From positions 1-11,612 of the forward strand of contig JAIYCF010000057.1 in NCBI GenBank assembly GCA_027488165.1: DNA of 11,612 nt. Direction: 5' to 3'. The notes below the pieces were generated by a model that made no database searches, had not been told where the DNA came from, and worked only from the letters and a program-made list of their open reading frames with translations. The position numbers and the translations under genes are program-made. The stretch's first letter is position 1. Each line of letters begins with the position of its first letter. Positions 1 through 8,598 of this stretch are shown here, in pieces. The stretch comes from Streptomycetaceae bacterium (lineage in GTDB: Bacteria > Actinomycetota > Actinomycetes > Nanopelagicales > Nanopelagicaceae).

Positions 1-723
1 AATATGCCTAATTATGGAAGCACCACTTTTGGAACGAAAGAACAGCCGCTCTCTGAAATCGCGCTACGTCGTGACGGAAATACTTTTAACGACGCAAACA
101 CAATGAAGGAATTTGTAAATTGGCTACCAGTAATTGGCGATAAAGCCCAAGGCATGCCGACTGCATGGATGTTGAAGACAATGATCTCTTTCGGTGATAA
201 CAACCAAAACCCCTGCTTTGCTAAAGCGAATGGCTTTGCGGGCGTCGTATCTACAAATGCAGCCCAGTATCTAGATGGTCCACCTAGCTTTGATAAGAGC
301 GAAGGCGTTCTCGATTACAAGGTTGCTGCTCCACATCTAACTTCAACCAGTGAAGTATTCAAAGGCACTTATGACCTAGTTATGAGTTCCGCAGTTGCAA
401 GATGTCTCTACGGATTCTCTCAAGCGCCGATTGGGGCGACTATTTCGATCATCTCTGAAACAGGAGAACCTAACGTCGCCACTACTTTGGTTCGCGAAAA
501 AGATGGCTTCCTCAACCTTGCCGCCTACAACTTCACATTCTCTTCACCAACGGTTCGAGTGAAGTTGACCCAAGAGGCGGCGCCAAAACCTACTCCTTCA
601 CCAGTTGCAACCGTTAAACCTATAGCCGCCAAGAAAACTTCAATTACTTGTATTAAGGGCAAAACTTCAAAGAAGGTAACCGCAGTCAATCCGACATGTC
701 CGAAGGGCTATAAGAAGAAATGA
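1..723 (+). CDS. Secreted ten-cysteine paralogue, copy 1 (5' partial)
   Basis: This is the C-terminal part of a secreted protein of unknown function. The frame is open to base 1 and the first Met (base 4) falls in the middle of the region aligned with the complete copies, so the true start lies upstream of the window. Visible parts, numbered from that Met: the WLPVIGDK segment (40-47), a conserved domain with Cys71 and Cys134 (VSTNAAQY, DGPPSF, YKVAAPHL, GTYDL, RCLYGF), a short Pro/Ala/Thr linker (about 194-209), and the basic tail with Cys216 and Cys232 ending GYKKK. The signal peptide and the three N-terminal cysteine pairs would be upstream. The TGA stop overlaps the next paralogue's ATG by four bases (ATGA), which suggests translational coupling. 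No catalytic motif is recognisable. Confidence 0.88.
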   Translation, partial: NMPNYGSTTFGTKEQPLSEIALRRDGNTFNDANTMKEFVNWLPVIGDKAQGMPTAWMLKTMISFGDNNQNPCFAKANGFAGVVSTNAAQYLDGPPSFDKSEGVLDYKVAAPHLTSTSEVFKGTYDLVMSSAVARCLYGFSQAPIGATISIISETGEPNVATTLVREKDGFLNLAAYNFTFSSPTVRVKLTQEAAPKPTPSPVATVKPIAAKKTSITCIKGKTSKKVTAVNPTCPKGYKKK

Positions 724-2396
724 AGAAGCTTCTATCCACAATTTTGGTTTTAGGCCTCTCCTTATCTTTATCGCCTCTAGCAATTGGCGATGTCCCTGAA
801 GAAAACTTCTATCCATCCGTTAAGCAAGAGGCAGGCTGGATGGGTTACAACTCAGATAACTCAATCTCTTACTCACAGCCAAGTGCTCTATATGCAGTTG
901 GGGGAGCTAGGCTATCTGATTCAATAGAAAAAATGTCGCTTTGCGATTCACTAGAAGCCAAGGAATGCTCATTCCCGGAGCTAAATGGATTTACATTCAC
1001 TTCAATTTTTACGAAGTGCTCGAGTGACTCTGACACTAACTGTATTGATTCATTTAGCATCAAGAATGAAGATGGTTCTGTTAATCCTGCAGCATTCCAA
1101 CGTAACTGGGTTCCACGTCCAGTATTTCAAGGCGATGCTTCAAAACATCTTCCCACCGGATATGGTCCAAATACTTGGACACTTACCAACAGCAAAGGCG
1201 TAGTGGAAACTTATGCACTAAGCGTTGGAGTAAACGGATACCTAGACACCCGAAGAAATGCAACAAAAACAATGTTTGATTCCTTTATGGCTGCAATACA
1301 GCCAGTGAAGGAAATTAAGGGCGCCGATTACCAAGCTCCAATTGCAAATGTAACCAAGCGCGGCGCTGGCTATTCCCAGGGATGGAACACAGTATTTGTG
1401 GAAAAGGGATGCCAGATTGCTGAAGAAGGAGCATGTGGTTATCGCTTGCCATTTGATTTAGAGAAGACCGCAGTTCTCAAAGTTCGTTTAAGTCAGCCTG
1501 TACAAGGATGGCTGCATGGACGAATGAAAGATGCCAATATCGTCATGACGACAGCGGCAGATAATTCACAAACCGTAGAAATTTCAGCAAAACCTTTGAG
1601 CATTCCATCTGTTTACGGGTGGGTTAAATGGGGAGATCTTCCGCAAAACGTGAAAGACCTTTATCCGGTTGGTGCAGGCGGCACCTCTCGAAATTCAGAA
1701 GACTTTGTCACCAAAGATTTATTCTCACGAACATTGCTAACGAAGTCCGAAGTTGCTGGAGATCGTGCTATCAGCGAAATGAATTTATGGTTGCCTCTTT
1801 TGAATGACAAAGCCGCTGCTATGAGATCTTTCTGGGTTGCCCAGACTATTCGCGGTGAGCTGCCATTCGATTCCCAGAACTGCGTAAGAGGAAAGGGATT
1901 CACGGGCGTAATCGGAACCAATGCTGTTGTTTATAGCGATGGACCACCTAAATTTGATCAAGCCGAACAATCGCTCAATTACACAGTCGGAGCTTCTCAC
2001 TTCGATTCAAAGGGCGAATTATTCAAGGGTTACTACCAATTGAATCTGCGATCAGATGTTGCCCGTTGTCTATACGGTTTCGGATCAGCACCCATTCAAG
2101 CCAAGATCGAAGTATCCAGTTCTGATGGCACCCCTTCGGTTGCAACCACCATCATTAACGAAAGTGATGGTTGGTTAAAGATGACTGCTGCTGGATTTAC
2201 GTTCTCCACGCCAAAGATCAAAGTGAAACTTTCCCAGGAGGCCTCAAACCCTGCACCTTCAGCGTCTCCAACGCCAAGTGCGACAGCAAAACCCGCAGCC
2301 GCCAAAAAGATTTCAATCACATGCGTAAAAGGTAAAACTTCTAAGAAAATAACTGCAGTCAATCCAAAGTGTCCAATGGGGTATAAGAAGAAATGA
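720..2396 (+). CDS. Secreted ten-cysteine paralogue, copy 2
   Basis: A 558-aa protein of unknown function. It begins with a Sec signal peptide (MKK, then a Leu/Ser-rich core, probable cleavage near Gly23). There is no lipobox cysteine. Mature-region cysteines form pairs: C75/C83, C100/C108, C231/C239, then C388/C450 in the conserved C-terminal domain and C535/C551 in the tail, ten in all. GWLHGR is at 263-268 and WLPLLNDK at 357-364. A Pro/Ser/Ala/Thr linker (about 508-530) precedes the Lys-rich tail. The start is set by the signal peptide and by the ATGA overlap with copy 1; the GA-rich AAGAAGAA encoding the upstream Lys tail is the only possible ribosome contact. The middle region (about 130-200) lacks the IPxAPHxGG segment of copies 3-5, so this copy is closer to copy 6 there. 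Secretion is well supported; function is not known. Confidence 0.9.
   Translation: MKKLLSTILVLGLSLSLSPLAIGDVPEENFYPSVKQEAGWMGYNSDNSISYSQPSALYAVGGARLSDSIEKMSLCDSLEAKECSFPELNGFTFTSIFTKCSSDSDTNCIDSFSIKNEDGSVNPAAFQRNWVPRPVFQGDASKHLPTGYGPNTWTLTNSKGVVETYALSVGVNGYLDTRRNATKTMFDSFMAAIQPVKEIKGADYQAPIANVTKRGAGYSQGWNTVFVEKGCQIAEEGACGYRLPFDLEKTAVLKVRLSQPVQGWLHGRMKDANIVMTTAADNSQTVEISAKPLSIPSVYGWVKWGDLPQNVKDLYPVGAGGTSRNSEDFVTKDLFSRTLLTKSEVAGDRAISEMNLWLPLLNDKAAAMRSFWVAQTIRGELPFDSQNCVRGKGFTGVIGTNAVVYSDGPPKFDQAEQSLNYTVGASHFDSKGELFKGYYQLNLRSDVARCLYGFGSAPIQAKIEVSSSDGTPSVATTIINESDGWLKMTAAGFTFSTPKIKVKLSQEASNPAPSASPTPSATAKPAAAKKISITCVKGKTSKKITAVNPKCPMGYKKK
2295..2326 (+). repeat. Near-identical 32-base tail segment, unit A
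   Basis: This segment at the linker-tail boundary of copy 2 matches the corresponding segment of copy 4 (5719-5750) at 31 of 32 bases. The single difference changes Ile to Thr. The surrounding gene bodies are clearly more diverged, so the tail region may be exchanged by recombination between copies. Confidence 0.7.
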
Positions 2397-4114
2397 AAAA
2401 AAGATTTACAGCTGTTTTTTCAATATTGACTCTCTCAATCACAGCATTTATTGCTCCAGGTGCGGTCGCATCCGGTGAAAGTGTCACCTTTGAATATGCA
2501 CCTGGTAAAGGTTATTTCGGCATCAATGCGGATCCAGCATTTCTAAATAGTTTCACAAATCCTTTTCTTAGCGGACGTGAAGTTGGTTTAGACGGATTAG
2601 TTAAGAACGTTGTGACTTGTTCCAGCTTGAACGATCCTCTATGCGCCAAAATGAATGTCTTCCAATCGCGCAGCATGATGCCACTCTGCGTTTCAGAAGT
2701 TGAAACTAATTGCATTGAAAGTGTCTCAGCCGTAAATGCTGCAGGGGAGTCACTGCAGGTTCAAACTGGTGAAAAGTTTCCAGGCCCTCAGCCCCAGGAC
2801 TTCGTGGGTGACCCTGCGAGAAAACTACCGTCGGGTGGTCCGGCTCCTCTAATAACAATTCCGGGTGCCCCTCATGCGGGCGGAGATAAATACATATTGA
2901 TCTTCAACCACAATGGAGTTCTTGATCTTCGAAACGGACCGAACGCGGAGTTTCTACCCACATTTACGGGAGGACTTTTTGCAGTCTCAACCAAAACAGG
3001 TTCGTTCAGTTTGGGATCTTCTTTAACAGGCTTATCTTTTTTTGAATCTTTAGGAAGAAGCGGTGCAGTAACTGGCTATAGCCAAAGCAACGATAAGGCT
3101 CAAGGTTGCCTAATCAACGATGCTAATAAGTGTGCTGTTGCACAACCTCTTCCTATGGACGTTACATTCTCAGTAAAAGTTCGCGTTAATTTTCGAGTTG
3201 TAAGTTGGTTTAGCGGAAGACTCACCGATCCCACCGTAAAGATTGAAAATGGAAGTAATGGAAATCAGATAATTACCGTTACTGCTAAGCCAGCGATTGT
3301 GCCAAAAGTCGTTAAATGGTCGAAGAAAGCTGATCTGCCGAAGAGTTTGATTGATTACTACGCCAGTCTGCCAAAACCGCTAGGCGGCACCGGTGATCTT
3401 GGCGCACAACAGACAGATGATCCCTCTGCCTGGAGTTTGATGAGACAACTCACTAACTATGACGAACAGATGATGCAAGAGTTTCTACTTTGGCTTCCTG
3501 TAATCGGTGACAAATCCGATTACATGCCAACTCTATGGACAGTTAGATCTATGAACACTGGAAGTAGCTTTAATCCGTGCTTAAACAGTACCTCTGAAGT
3601 TTTAGGCATAGTTTCAACTAACGCAACGCAGTATCTAGAAGGTCCGCCTGTCTTTAATTCGTCAACATCGACACTTGAATACAAAGTTGCTGCACCGCAC
3701 CTGAAGCCTGATGGGGAAGTATTCCGAGGCTCTTATGATCTACAACTTAGATCTGCAGCGGCTCGATGCCTTTATGGTTTCTCAAATGCGCCTATTAGTG
3801 CGACCGTGGAAGTTGTTTCAGAAAATGGCGAGAAGCAAGTTGCTGTCACAACCGTAAACGAAAAAGATGGCTGGCTATATCTGTCAGCGAAGGGATTCAC
3901 CTTCTCAGCACCGGTCGTAAGTGTGAAGCTCACTCAAGAAAAAGCGATTGAGGTACCAGCACCGACTCCATCCGCATCTCCTTCAGCAGCGCCAACTTCT
4001 GCAGCGAAGCCAGTAGCGGCAAAGAAATCGACAATCACATGCGTTAAGGGAAAAGCTTCAAAGAAAGTAACTGCGGTTAAGCCAACATGTCCGAAGGGAT
4101 ACAAGAAGAAATGA
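2393..4114 (+). CDS. Secreted ten-cysteine paralogue, copy 3
   Basis: A 573-aa paralogue with a Sec signal peptide probably cut after AVA (25-27). Cysteines: C76/C84, C99/C107, C239/C247, C396/C459 and C550/C566. The first two pairs lie in TCSSLNDPLC and LCVSEVETNCIE, nearly the same spacing as in the other copies. A Pro/Gly-rich stretch IPGAPHAGG (156-164) is shared with copies 4 and 5. The GWLHGR motif is altered to SWFSGR (271-276), so its His is not strictly required by the family. The C-terminal domain carries FLLWLPVIGDK (364-374), GIVSTNATQY, GPPVF, YKVAAPHL and RCLYGF, followed by a Pro/Ser/Ala linker (about 521-543) and the basic tail ending GYKKK. It overlaps both neighbours by ATGA and is therefore probably translationally coupled on both sides. 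No homologue of known function is recognised. Confidence 0.9.
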   Translation: MKKRFTAVFSILTLSITAFIAPGAVASGESVTFEYAPGKGYFGINADPAFLNSFTNPFLSGREVGLDGLVKNVVTCSSLNDPLCAKMNVFQSRSMMPLCVSEVETNCIESVSAVNAAGESLQVQTGEKFPGPQPQDFVGDPARKLPSGGPAPLITIPGAPHAGGDKYILIFNHNGVLDLRNGPNAEFLPTFTGGLFAVSTKTGSFSLGSSLTGLSFFESLGRSGAVTGYSQSNDKAQGCLINDANKCAVAQPLPMDVTFSVKVRVNFRVVSWFSGRLTDPTVKIENGSNGNQIITVTAKPAIVPKVVKWSKKADLPKSLIDYYASLPKPLGGTGDLGAQQTDDPSAWSLMRQLTNYDEQMMQEFLLWLPVIGDKSDYMPTLWTVRSMNTGSSFNPCLNSTSEVLGIVSTNATQYLEGPPVFNSSTSTLEYKVAAPHLKPDGEVFRGSYDLQLRSAAARCLYGFSNAPISATVEVVSENGEKQVAVTTVNEKDGWLYLSAKGFTFSAPVVSVKLTQEKAIEVPAPTPSASPSAAPTSAAKPVAAKKSTITCVKGKASKKVTAVKPTCPKGYKKK

Positions 4115-5820
4115 TTTTCAAAAAGCTAACTGCTGTCGGAGCTCTACTTGCACTAGTTTGGGGATTATCAATTCCTGCACAGGCGAATCAGCTTTCCGAT
4201 GAAATGTTTAGCCTCTCAAGCGAACCAGGCATGGGTTACTTGGGTTACACCGCTTATCCAGATGGCGCATCAGTTGATAACAACTCGGGCCTTATTGGCA
4301 TGAAGACTTCTAATCTAAAAGTGGAATCCATAAGTTGGTGCAGTTCAATAAATGATCCAGCCTGCGCTGATAAAGATTATTTCCAGTTTGTTTCAATCCT
4401 TCCTTATTGCCAGGAGGCAAACCAAGTCGATTGCCTTGAAGGAGTCTTTGCTACTTCCAAAGATGGCAAAGAACTTACGGTCAATAACGTAAAGCCTTTC
4501 TCGACACTCGTTAAGCGTGAGTTCACGGGATCGCCATCCATCAATTTACCTTCAGGAAGCGTGCCTACACTTTTTGATATTCCAGATGCACCGCACTCTG
4601 CCGGAACTACATATATGGCCGTTGTTGGTGCGTACGGAAGTTGGGATAAGGCTGCGGGAGGCACCAGCGCTCCAGAGAACGGATCTATCGCTATATATGC
4701 GGTAAAGATTGAAAATGGGTCTTATAACTTAATTGAAATGTCAACCGACCCAACTCGTTACTATCAACGCAATTGGAGAACTGGCGCAACTCTTGAGCCA
4801 CGTTGCAAATTTACAGATTCGCAGAAGTGCGCTGTTGCAGTGCCAATTCCATTAGATATCAAACTTGGCGTAAAAGTCAGATATGGAAAAGCCATTAAAG
4901 GATGGTTCCACGGCAGAATTCAAGACCCAACTCTTCAATATATTGATAATGCGGGTGGCGGAAAGACTCTGATCGCTTCAGCATCTGCTGTGCAAGTTCC
5001 AGCAATTTCTATCTGGAAAAAGAAACCAGAACTTCCAGCATCGGTTAAGGCGTTCTATGACAAAGCTCCAAAGCCTCTAGGTGGTTTTGGCAGCGGCGCC
5101 GGCAATTTAGCTCTTCAGCAAGGCCCAGAAGAAGCATGGTCTTTGATGCTAAAAAATAATACGGGCTTCGGCGAATTTCAGATGAATGAATTTTTGACCT
5201 GGCTCCCCGTGGTTGGCGATAAAGCAAATATGTTGCCCACAATCTGGACTTTGAGCTTGATGACAAACTTTAATTCTGGAGTAATTGGAAATACGTGCGG
5301 CCAGAATTTGGATGAATTCACTGGAATCGTGTCAACAAACTCAACTCAGTATTTGGCAGGGCCACCAGTGTTTAACAAAGCAACGGAGGAACTCGAGTAC
5401 AAGGTTGCCGGTCCTCATTTACTTCCTAACGGAGACCTATCTCGTGGAACTTATGACTTAACTCTTAGAGCCGATTTCGCCAAGTGCCTTTATGGCATTT
5501 CAGGAACAGCCTTTAGAGCAACAATTTCAGTTATTTCAGATAATGGTCAATCTGTAAACGCTGTTACAACTGTTGGTGAGAAAAATGGGTGGGTCAACCT
5601 TTCTGCAAAAGGATTTACCTATTCGGCACCAACAATCAAAGTGAAGTTATCTCAGGATGCTCCGGCACCAACTCCTTCAGCGTCGACTACGCCTTCCCCT
5701 GCTGCATCTACTAAGCCGGCAGCCGCCAAAAAGACTTCAATCACATGCGTTAAAGGAAAAACAAGTAAGAAGGTAACTGCAGTTAATCCAAAATGCCCAA
5801 CCGGATTTAAGAAGAAGTAG
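4111..5820 (+). CDS. Secreted ten-cysteine paralogue, copy 4 (start revised to 4111)
   Basis: A 569-aa paralogue. The longest frame opens at 4087, but the extra eight residues (MSEGIQEE) come only from reading copy 3's 3' end in another frame. The ATG at 4111 gives a normal signal peptide (MIFKK, hydrophobic core, AQA cleavage near 25) and the same ATGA overlap as the two junctions before it. Cysteines: C77/C85, C100/C108, C232/C240, C396/C459, C546/C562. GWFHGR is at 264-269, IPDAPHSAG at 157-165 and FLTWLPVVGDK at 361-371. The C-terminal domain, Pro/Thr/Ser/Ala linker and basic tail (here ending GFKKK) follow the family pattern. It ends in TAG, and the gap to copy 5 is five bases, the first junction without an overlap. 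Function is unknown; the protein is probably exported. Confidence 0.9.
   Translation: MIFKKLTAVGALLALVWGLSIPAQANQLSDEMFSLSSEPGMGYLGYTAYPDGASVDNNSGLIGMKTSNLKVESISWCSSINDPACADKDYFQFVSILPYCQEANQVDCLEGVFATSKDGKELTVNNVKPFSTLVKREFTGSPSINLPSGSVPTLFDIPDAPHSAGTTYMAVVGAYGSWDKAAGGTSAPENGSIAIYAVKIENGSYNLIEMSTDPTRYYQRNWRTGATLEPRCKFTDSQKCAVAVPIPLDIKLGVKVRYGKAIKGWFHGRIQDPTLQYIDNAGGGKTLIASASAVQVPAISIWKKKPELPASVKAFYDKAPKPLGGFGSGAGNLALQQGPEEAWSLMLKNNTGFGEFQMNEFLTWLPVVGDKANMLPTIWTLSLMTNFNSGVIGNTCGQNLDEFTGIVSTNSTQYLAGPPVFNKATEELEYKVAGPHLLPNGDLSRGTYDLTLRADFAKCLYGISGTAFRATISVISDNGQSVNAVTTVGEKNGWVNLSAKGFTYSAPTIKVKLSQDAPAPTPSASTTPSPAASTKPAAAKKTSITCVKGKTSKKVTAVNPKCPTGFKKK
5719..5750 (+). repeat. Near-identical 32-base tail segment, unit B
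   Basis: Partner of the segment at 2295-2326, located at the linker-tail boundary of copy 4 and encoding AAAKK, TS and the start of the ITCVKGK tail. Thirty-one of 32 bases are identical by eye. Confidence 0.7.
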
Positions 5821-5825
5821 GGGAT

Positions 5826-7580
5826 ATGAAGAAGATACTTTCAGCACTCGTTGCTCTCGCATTTGTATTTGGAAGCTCGTCAGCAGTCGTTGCTGCGGGC
5901 GAAACTGTAGGTGATTCTGGGAGAACTTGGGCAATTCCAAATGACGCCGAACGTGGAATGCACATTCAGCGATTCTTGGATGCACCTCCAGGAGTTCCTG
6001 CTTCATATTTGATCGATTTCCAAAAGTATCAAAGCAATGCGTATGTAGATCCAACTTGCAAAAGTGCAGAGGATTCCAATTGCACTGCAGACTCTTTGGG
6101 CTTCAATTCCCTACTTCCGGTCTGTGGGACGATCAGTAGTGTTTACTGCATTGAAGACTTTGGAGTTTTAAATACTTCTGGTGAGTCATCGAAGGGAAGT
6201 TTTTCGAGATATTTCCCGAATCAAGCACTTAACGAGTTCCAGGCATCCGAGAGGTTAAAACTGCCATTTGGAGCGACAGGCAGCATTTTTGATTTACCAA
6301 GCGCCCCTCATGACGGCGGAACTTTGTACTACGTATCAGCACTAACCTCTGGTACTTTGAATAAAAGTACTGGGGCGGATTTGCAGTCGCTAAATGTTGA
6401 AATTTACCCGGTCAAACTTGAGTCTGGAGATAGCGCCATTCAAGAGATTGATACCGGAATGTCTAAAGAGACTAATGGTGGTTCGGGACATCCAGTTGGA
6501 CAATGGCGCTTTGCGAGTTTTGGTTTCTCTGGCACAAGTAACTGTGTTGCGGGAAGTGCAAAAGAGAGACTCTGTGCACAACGTTATGCATTTCCAGCCG
6601 GCAAAAAATTCTATATAAAGCTAAAGCTTCAAAATCGCCCTAAAGGTTGGTTGCACGGAAGAATCGCAAAACCAGAAGTTTCCTTCACCGAAATTAGCTC
6701 CGGTTACTCCTTCTACATGGCGGCCAATCCCGTTGCCGTTCCAGTTGTTTACAAAATGTATCGATATCCAGAGATGCCTCAGGCACTTAAGGATGAATAT
6801 GATTTAAAAACAGGTGGTTACAAGCCAGAGGTTGCACTTCGAACTCCAAATCCATCAGGTGCTCCTGAAGGCTGTGGAAGATCGGTCTGTACCGACGACC
6901 CGATGACTAGAAATGTAATTATTGCGCCACTGCCATCAAGCAAATTTGGAATGGATCAGTTAAAACTCTGGCTTCCTTTTGTTCAAGATAAGGCAACGAC
7001 CATGTTAGGAACTTGGTCAGTTCGCACTCTCGATGAGAATGAAACACAGAATGCTTCGCAATGCTTTAAGAATGGCGATAAAGGCGTTACAGGAATTGTG
7101 ACAACAAATGCCACGCAGTACTCGGCAGGGCCTCCTTCGTTGAATAAGAGTGAAGGCACCCTCGAATACCAAGTATCAGCGCCTCACTTCACAACGAAAG
7201 GCGATGAGTTCCTAGGGACTTACGACTTGATTATGCGTTCTGATGTTGCCCGCTGCGTTTATGGATTTACAAGCGCACCAATTAGAGCTGAGCTCTCTAT
7301 CGTTAACGATCAAGGTAATCAGAAGGTGGCTACAGAGATCATTGGAGAGAAGAATGGTTGGCTCTATCTTTCTGCAGGCGGATTTACTTATTCATCACCA
7401 ACAATCAAGGTAAAACTTGAGCAAGATGCACCACCGCCTGCTCCAGAACCAACACCAACACCGAGCGCCTCTTCTAAACCAGCTGCTAAGGCTGTCACAA
7501 TTACCTGCGTTAAAGGTAAAACAAGTAAAAAGGTAACTGCGGTAAAGCCAAAGTGTCCTGCCGGCTTTAAGAAGAAATAG
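5826..7580 (+). CDS. Secreted paralogue, copy 5, with an extra cysteine pair
   Basis: A 584-aa paralogue with signal peptide MKKILSALVALAF and probable cleavage near Ala23-Ala24. The shared cysteines are C78/C86, C100/C108, C240/C250 (two residues wider than in the other copies), C413/C477 and C561/C577. There are two additional cysteines, C350 and C355 (GCGRSVC), in the loop before the LWLPFVQDK segment, absent from the other copies. GWLHGR is at 274-279 and LPSAPHDGG at 157-165. The linker is Pro/Glu/Thr rich (about 535-555) and the tail ends GFKKK. The start follows TAG after five bases; AGGGGA at 5819-5824 is the only Shine-Dalgarno-like sequence and sits unusually close to the ATG, so re-initiation after copy 4 remains likely. 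Function is unknown. Confidence 0.9.
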   Translation: MKKILSALVALAFVFGSSSAVVAAGETVGDSGRTWAIPNDAERGMHIQRFLDAPPGVPASYLIDFQKYQSNAYVDPTCKSAEDSNCTADSLGFNSLLPVCGTISSVYCIEDFGVLNTSGESSKGSFSRYFPNQALNEFQASERLKLPFGATGSIFDLPSAPHDGGTLYYVSALTSGTLNKSTGADLQSLNVEIYPVKLESGDSAIQEIDTGMSKETNGGSGHPVGQWRFASFGFSGTSNCVAGSAKERLCAQRYAFPAGKKFYIKLKLQNRPKGWLHGRIAKPEVSFTEISSGYSFYMAANPVAVPVVYKMYRYPEMPQALKDEYDLKTGGYKPEVALRTPNPSGAPEGCGRSVCTDDPMTRNVIIAPLPSSKFGMDQLKLWLPFVQDKATTMLGTWSVRTLDENETQNASQCFKNGDKGVTGIVTTNATQYSAGPPSLNKSEGTLEYQVSAPHFTTKGDEFLGTYDLIMRSDVARCVYGFTSAPIRAELSIVNDQGNQKVATEIIGEKNGWLYLSAGGFTYSSPTIKVKLEQDAPPPAPEPTPTPSASSKPAAKAVTITCVKGKTSKKVTAVKPKCPAGFKKK

Positions 7581-7588
7581 AGGATCAA

Positions 7589-8560
7589 GTGAAGGTTTTT
7601 CGTACCAAGTTCTTTCAGACCTTTATCTTGATTACCGTTGCCTACCTTGGTGTTGTGGTTCTTATTTCTCAAAGCCCTGCAGGTGACGCAACTGCTATCG
7701 ATGACAAGTTGATCGAGATGAGTTCGGATAACCGCCTTGAACTATTGGTGCAGATCACCGGAGTAAATCCTCTTGAAGGAACTGCTAACGCACGTGTCTT
7801 GCCATGGCCAAATAGCGACGATGTCGGATTCCGCTTGAAGAGCGGCTGGGTGCCAAGCCAAGACGTTGACTTAATTGTTGACTCCGTAATTGGCGCAAGT
7901 AATGGCGGAAGTAACACCTATAGTTTTAAGAAAGATGTTCCAACCGGTGGCTTTGATGTCCAGATAGATGAGCAACCAGGAGCTGGGCCACGTTCTGATG
8001 TTGGCTGGTACCCAATGGATAAGTACTCATTTGAAATCCCAATGAGCGCAATCGGCACTTTGGAAAACGGCGATCAAGCAACGCTAAATATCTTGCCGCT
8101 GGATTACACCAAGAAGATTGACACCTTTGATATACATATGATTCATGGGCTCTGGAACGATGCCTTCACAACAGTGACTATGGATGATCCAAAGTCTTTT
8201 GATATGGCAGTTGAGGAATTCAATAACGGGCAATCCTCTTCAGTATTCGAAGCGGTACGTTCTAACTCAACTAAGTTGCTGGTAACGATTATTTTGTTGC
8301 TCATGATCACTGCGATGGTTTCAGTAACGATCATGACCTACATGGTGGTTTCTGGTCAGCGCCCACCAACGCTTTCATCACTTACATGGGCTGCAGCACT
8401 TACCTATTCATTAATCTCACTTCGCGGCTTGATGCCGGGCTCACCGCCGATCGGCATCTTCGTGGACAAGATCTTCTATTTCCCAGCCCTGATCGTGACC
8501 TTGGTCTGTTCCCTTTGGGTCTTGGTCACCTGGGTTCGCCGCGAGGATTTCCAGAGCTAA
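7589..8560 (+). CDS. Membrane protein of DUF4436 type
   Basis: A 323-aa integral membrane protein of uncharacterised function. Topology read from the sequence: an N-terminal helix (about 8-28), an extracytoplasmic domain of about 200 residues, and three C-terminal helices (about 229-253, 262-281 and 294-315) ending in a basic cytoplasmic tail (VRRED). The assignment to DUF4436 rests on layout and remembered family signatures: GVNPLEG early in the soluble domain, a YPMDKY segment (141-146) like the family's YPxDxY, and MPGSPPIG (282-289) before the last helix. The GTG start lies 8 bases after copy 5, with AGAGGA (7579-7584) four bases upstream as a plausible ribosome-binding site. It sits between two members of the secreted family, so a role at the same membrane surface is possible, but that is inference. 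Confidence 0.8.
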   Translation: MKVFRTKFFQTFILITVAYLGVVVLISQSPAGDATAIDDKLIEMSSDNRLELLVQITGVNPLEGTANARVLPWPNSDDVGFRLKSGWVPSQDVDLIVDSVIGASNGGSNTYSFKKDVPTGGFDVQIDEQPGAGPRSDVGWYPMDKYSFEIPMSAIGTLENGDQATLNILPLDYTKKIDTFDIHMIHGLWNDAFTTVTMDDPKSFDMAVEEFNNGQSSSVFEAVRSNSTKLLVTIILLLMITAMVSVTIMTYMVVSGQRPPTLSSLTWAAALTYSLISLRGLMPGSPPIGIFVDKIFYFPALIVTLVCSLWVLVTWVRREDFQS

Positions 8561-8586
8561 TTTAAACTCGAGATACATTCTTACTT

Positions 8587-8592
8587 AAGGGA
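8587..8592 (+). promoter_or_regulatory. Ribosome-binding site of copy 6
   Basis: AAGGGA lies six bases before the GTG at 8599 and settles the start. It contrasts with the overlapping or crowded starts of copies 2-5, meaning this gene can be initiated independently. The 38-base gap (8561-8598) holds no promoter that I find convincing. Confidence 0.6.
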
Positions 8593-8598
8593 TTCCGC

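Noticed and set aside
4087..4110. Start of copy 4 at the ATG at 4087
   Set aside because: The extra residues (MSEGIQEE) only read copy 3's tail codons in another frame and would put an acidic stretch before the signal peptide. The ATG at 4111 restores the family N-terminus and the ATGA junction.
5737..6054. Minus-strand frame of 105 aa across the copy 4/copy 5 junction
   Set aside because: It lies opposite two well supported genes, shows no recognisable domain or ribosome-binding site, and is best explained as a shadow of their codon use.
8561..8598. Promoter in the gap before copy 6 (TACATT at 8574-8579)
   Set aside because: No acceptable -35 lies at 16-18 bases; the nearest candidates need 19-20 and match poorly.
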